Assembly (NCBI GenBank): GCA_023436525.1 | Contig: JAEZIW010000173.1 | Location: 1-7,795 of the forward strand | Direction: 5' to 3' | DNA length: 7,795 nucleotides | Origin: Bacillota bacterium | Lineage (GTDB): Bacteria > Bacillota > Clostridia > Christensenellales > SZUA-584 | In this document: positions 5,377 through 7,795 of the stretch, in pieces | Numbering within the stretch: the first letter of the stretch is position 1 | Layout: every line of letters starts with the position of its first letter | The notes under the pieces: generated by a model | What the model was told of the DNA's origin: nothing | Database searches by the model: none | The model's input: the letters and a program-made list of their open reading frames with translations, nothing else | Program-made: the position numbers and the translations under genes

Positions 5377-6291
5377 CTAAAACCATTTCTTCTTCTTAAA
5401 ATACAAGAGACAAAATACAACCACCGCAATGGACAGAATTATCACCATCGGGTACCCGAACGACCACTTGTATTCGGGCATCTGTATATTCATGCCGTAC
5501 CACCCGACAATCAGCGACAGCGGCAGGAATATCGCCGTAATTACGGTAAATATCTTCATTGTGCTGTTGAGGCTGATATCCACCTCCGCCTGATACGCCT
5601 CACGCACCTGCGTCACATAATCCCGCAAATTCAACACGCTGTGATACAGCCTGTCGACGCGTCCCGCTAATATCTTAAAAAACCGCATCGTCCGGTTATC
5701 GAGCAGATTGTTTTCATTTTCCTGCAGAATATCCAGCGCATCGAGCAGCTGTTCATAATAGCGCTTCAACCCCATCAGCCGCTTGCGCAAACTGATGATT
5801 TCTCTCACGGAATTTTTCTTGCCTGAGGTGATCAGCGCGTCTTCAAGATTGCTGATCTCGTTTTCTATCGCCTCCAGCCTGTCCGCATCCTTCGCTGTGA
5901 TCTTCTCAAAAAAAGCAGTGAGTATACGGTCGAACTCAAGGCTGCTCCCCTCCTGCGTCATATCACTCATCATATCCGACAGCACAGAGACATCACGGCT
6001 GATAAAAAGCAGCAAATCCTTTTGTATAAAGATGCACACGCGGCTGCTTGCCTTCGGTGTTTTCGGATTTGATATATTAAGACACATCAAATCAAAGCCA
6101 TCGCGGCTCTCATAGTTAAGCGTTGTGCTCTCAAATGCTTCACGCAGCACTTCCATGTTCAGCTTGGTATACGGCAGAATTTCCTCAGGGTGCGCAAAAT
6201 CAATCAGCCCGAAAATCTGATGTTTTGTGCCAGGCATCATGTTGTCGGCGTGAATGCTTTTGACCTTGCCGTTCTCAATTGCGTAAACCAT
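5377..6291 (-). CDS. corA: CorA-family divalent cation (Mg2+/Co2+) channel
   Basis: A 304-residue membrane protein of normal CorA length. CorA forms a homopentameric channel that takes up Mg2+ and some Co2+ or Ni2+. The N-terminal alpha/beta cytoplasmic domain covers about residues 1-130. Long charged helices follow (about 135-245), including a stalk with heptad-like leucines. TM1 is at about 247-266 and TM2 at about 280-298. The signature G266-M267-N268 sits at the end of TM1 in YGMNIQMPEYKW, and the basic tail KKKKWF is typical. The ATG at 6291-6289 has a GAAGGG about ten bases upstream. The gene lies 18 bp after the stop codon of an ABC-2 permease and in the same direction, so it is probably transcribed with the exporter genes, with no obvious functional tie. 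The symbol is by family; some CorA-like proteins prefer other metals. Confidence 0.93.
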   Translation of the reverse strand: MVYAIENGKVKSIHADNMMPGTKHQIFGLIDFAHPEEILPYTKLNMEVLREAFESTTLNYESRDGFDLMCLNISNPKTPKASSRVCIFIQKDLLLFISRDVSVLSDMMSDMTQEGSSLEFDRILTAFFEKITAKDADRLEAIENEISNLEDALITSGKKNSVREIISLRKRLMGLKRYYEQLLDALDILQENENNLLDNRTMRFFKILAGRVDRLYHSVLNLRDYVTQVREAYQAEVDISLNSTMKIFTVITAIFLPLSLIVGWYGMNIQMPEYKWSFGYPMVIILSIAVVVFCLLYFKKKKWF

Positions 6292-6309
6292 TTCTTTAAT
6301 ACCCTTCGT

Positions 6310-7434
6310 TCATATATTCGTTTTTTTACGCCGCAGCAAAAACGGCAGTGTGTTATAGACCGCCGCACAGGCCGCAAGCCCCAGCACGCTGAGCAACGGC
6401 GTTTGCAAATCGGCAGCCGACAGCCAGCGCGCGGGCAAAACATGCGAAAGCACGGCAAAAAGCCCCGATGAGGGCAGCGGCACCAGCATCGACGACAGCA
6501 TCACATTCGCAATGGTCACCACGCATATGCTCAGCATCAGCGCCGTTTGGTTGCGTATCCGTAACAGCAGCCCCGCGATGCCGCCGAAAGAGAGCATATA
6601 CAGCCCGAAGCACACCAGCAGCGGCACGATGAGCCGCCCCTCTCCCGCAAGGCCGAATGCCGCGAGCGGCACCGCGACGCACGGCAGTATATAAAGCGTG
6701 TCCGCCAGCCCGGTTACAAACCGGAACCGTTCGATTGAGAACGCACGCGACTTGAGCCTTGCGGGAAAATCCGCATCTCTTTGAGACACCGCAATGCCGG
6801 TCAGCATAAAAAAGCCCGCCACACCGCACAGCAGATACAGCGACGAAAACGCCGCATCGAGCAGCGGCGTCACCTTGCCCGTTTCCCCCGCCGTGTTCTC
6901 GCGCGTGAGCTCTAAAATCGGCTTGTCCGTCCCCATGATCGCATCGTCAAACACGTTTTGATAAAGCGCCTCGCCACCTAAGGCCCGTGCCTCATTGGCG
7001 CTGCTGCAGGCCAGCCAGAGCCGAAGCGCCTCGCTGCCCACGCTCTCGGAGATCACCCCGGCCGCCGTGCTGTAAGGCGAGCGCAGCAGCTGAAGCGTGC
7101 CCTTAAATTCTCCACTTTTTATCGACTCCTCAAAGCCGTCCTTAATCACAAACACACCTTCCAGCCTGCCCGTCTGTAAATTCGCAATCAGCGTCTCTTT
7201 ATCACCGAACGTCACCCAAACAACGTTCAGCGCCTCCACGTTTTTAAGCAGCAGCCGTGAAAACGCCGTGTCGTCCTCGTCAATCCAGCCGATGGGTACC
7301 GGCGCATCCGGTATGATAAGCCCCACAAATGGGCACACGGCCACGGTCAGCGCGAGCACAAAGAACACGATACCGTAAACGCCCGTACAAAGCGCTTTTA
7401 AGCGGTATTTCAACGTGTGCGCAGAAAGTCTCAT
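6310..7434 (-). CDS. ABC-2 type transporter permease
   Basis: A 374-residue integral membrane protein with the layout of ABC-2 (type V) exporter permeases. TM1 is at about residues 18-40. An extracytoplasmic domain of about 150 residues follows (from PVPIGWIDEDDTAFSR, the typical early strand of this family). Five more helices lie at about 197-216, 241-261, 267-292, 298-318 and 347-365, with LPARWLS before the last. Such proteins pair with an ATPase to export drugs, peptides or lipids; the substrate cannot be read here. The ATG at 7434 follows AAAGGAGGG, which lies inside the end of the upstream permease gene. The two genes overlap as ATGA, so translation is probably coupled and the products likely form a heterodimer. 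CorA follows 18 bp later. Confidence 0.88.
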   Translation of the reverse strand: MRLSAHTLKYRLKALCTGVYGIVFFVLALTVAVCPFVGLIIPDAPVPIGWIDEDDTAFSRLLLKNVEALNVVWVTFGDKETLIANLQTGRLEGVFVIKDGFEESIKSGEFKGTLQLLRSPYSTAAGVISESVGSEALRLWLACSSANEARALGGEALYQNVFDDAIMGTDKPILELTRENTAGETGKVTPLLDAAFSSLYLLCGVAGFFMLTGIAVSQRDADFPARLKSRAFSIERFRFVTGLADTLYILPCVAVPLAAFGLAGEGRLIVPLLVCFGLYMLSFGGIAGLLLRIRNQTALMLSICVVTIANVMLSSMLVPLPSSGLFAVLSHVLPARWLSAADLQTPLLSVLGLAACAAVYNTLPFLLRRKKTNI

Positions 7435-7795
7435 TGCGCCCTCCTTTGGAACCGCCGAATCACGAAAGGCAGCAGCACCGCCGTGAACACGGCGAGCACA
7501 CCCGCAAACAGCAGCGTTCCCCCGGCTTGTCCGTCAAACAGCCCCGCGATGCCAAGACGCAGCGCCGCCGAAAACGGCGTATAATACGACACGTCGCGCA
7601 CCACGGCCGGCATATACGCCGAGGGCACCAGCAGACCGCCGAGCAGCGCCAGCGCCAGTGCGCCGAGGAACGCGGCCCGCACCGAAGCAGCCGCTGTTTT
7701 AAACAGCAGCCCCGCCAGCATCATGCCAAGGCTTAAAAACAGGCAGAGCAGCACACCGCCGAACAGCGCCGCAAGCAAGCTGCCGTGATAAGCTC
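7431..7795 (-). CDS. ABC-2 type transporter permease, C-terminal part
   Basis: The last 120 codons of a gene that enters from the right edge; the frame is open to 7795, so the TTG at 7778 is internal and not a start. The fragment has three to four hydrophobic helices, in order: LFGGVLLCLFLSLGMMLAGLLF, AAFLGALALALLGGLLVP, then the short amphipathic block SYYTPFSAALRLGIAGLFDG, then LLFAGVLAVFTAVLLPFVI. This is the C-terminal half of an ABC-2 permease, where the P-F-A-L stretch before the last helix is common. The TGA stop overlaps the ATG of the next permease. Its partner ATPase is not in the window and may lie beyond 7795. Confidence 0.85.
   Translation of the reverse strand, partial: AYHGSLLAALFGGVLLCLFLSLGMMLAGLLFKTAAASVRAAFLGALALALLGGLLVPSAYMPAVVRDVSYYTPFSAALRLGIAGLFDGQAGGTLLFAGVLAVFTAVLLPFVIRRFQRRAQ

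Noticed and set aside
5211..5429. Open frame of 72 codons on the minus strand beyond corA
   Set aside because: It overlaps the end of corA in another frame, and its product looks random.

Overview
The window looks like ordinary chromosome from an anaerobic Firmicute of class Clostridia (Bacillota). The support is indirect: strong GGAGG-type ribosome binding sites, TTGACA/TATAAT-type promoters, a DUF3842 gene (as far as I recall, a Clostridia-type family), and two copies of a short palindromic intergenic repeat of a kind I associate with gut Clostridia. A genus cannot be named from sequence alone.

Left part (1-1740). A TetR/AcrR-family regulator is read leftwards and is followed by the start of an FtsX/MacB-like ABC permease that leaves the window. 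The regulator has a near-consensus promoter, and an imperfect 21-bp palindrome lies between its -10 box and its ribosome binding site. This is a textbook layout for an autoregulating repressor. A small predicted lipoprotein of unknown function is read in the other direction from the same intergenic region.

Middle (1740-4890). A DUF3842 gene runs rightwards and overlaps by 12 bp, tail to tail, a leftward gene for an unrecognised membrane-anchored protein. That protein diverges from a two-gene operon: mnmA (tRNA 2-thiouridylase, with a TTG start) followed at once by a NUDIX hydrolase.

Intergenic block (4889-5376). This is the only long non-coding stretch. It holds two oppositely oriented copies of a palindromic repeat, a terminator-like stem-loop with a T run, and about 230 bp with only small palindromes.

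Right part (5377-7795). A leftward operon enters from beyond the right edge: the C-terminal end of one ABC-2 type permease, a second complete ABC-2 permease overlapping it by ATGA, and then a CorA-family divalent-cation channel 18 bp further on. The two permeases probably form a heterodimeric export channel. The ATPase is not visible and may lie beyond 7795.

I found no CRISPR array, transposase, phage gene, tRNA or rRNA, and no convincing new multi-gene system. The most useful leads are the TetR operator, the two uncharacterised proteins (lipoprotein and membrane-anchored protein), the tail-to-tail overlap, the NUDIX protein with a shortened NrtR-like tail, and the repeat pair.
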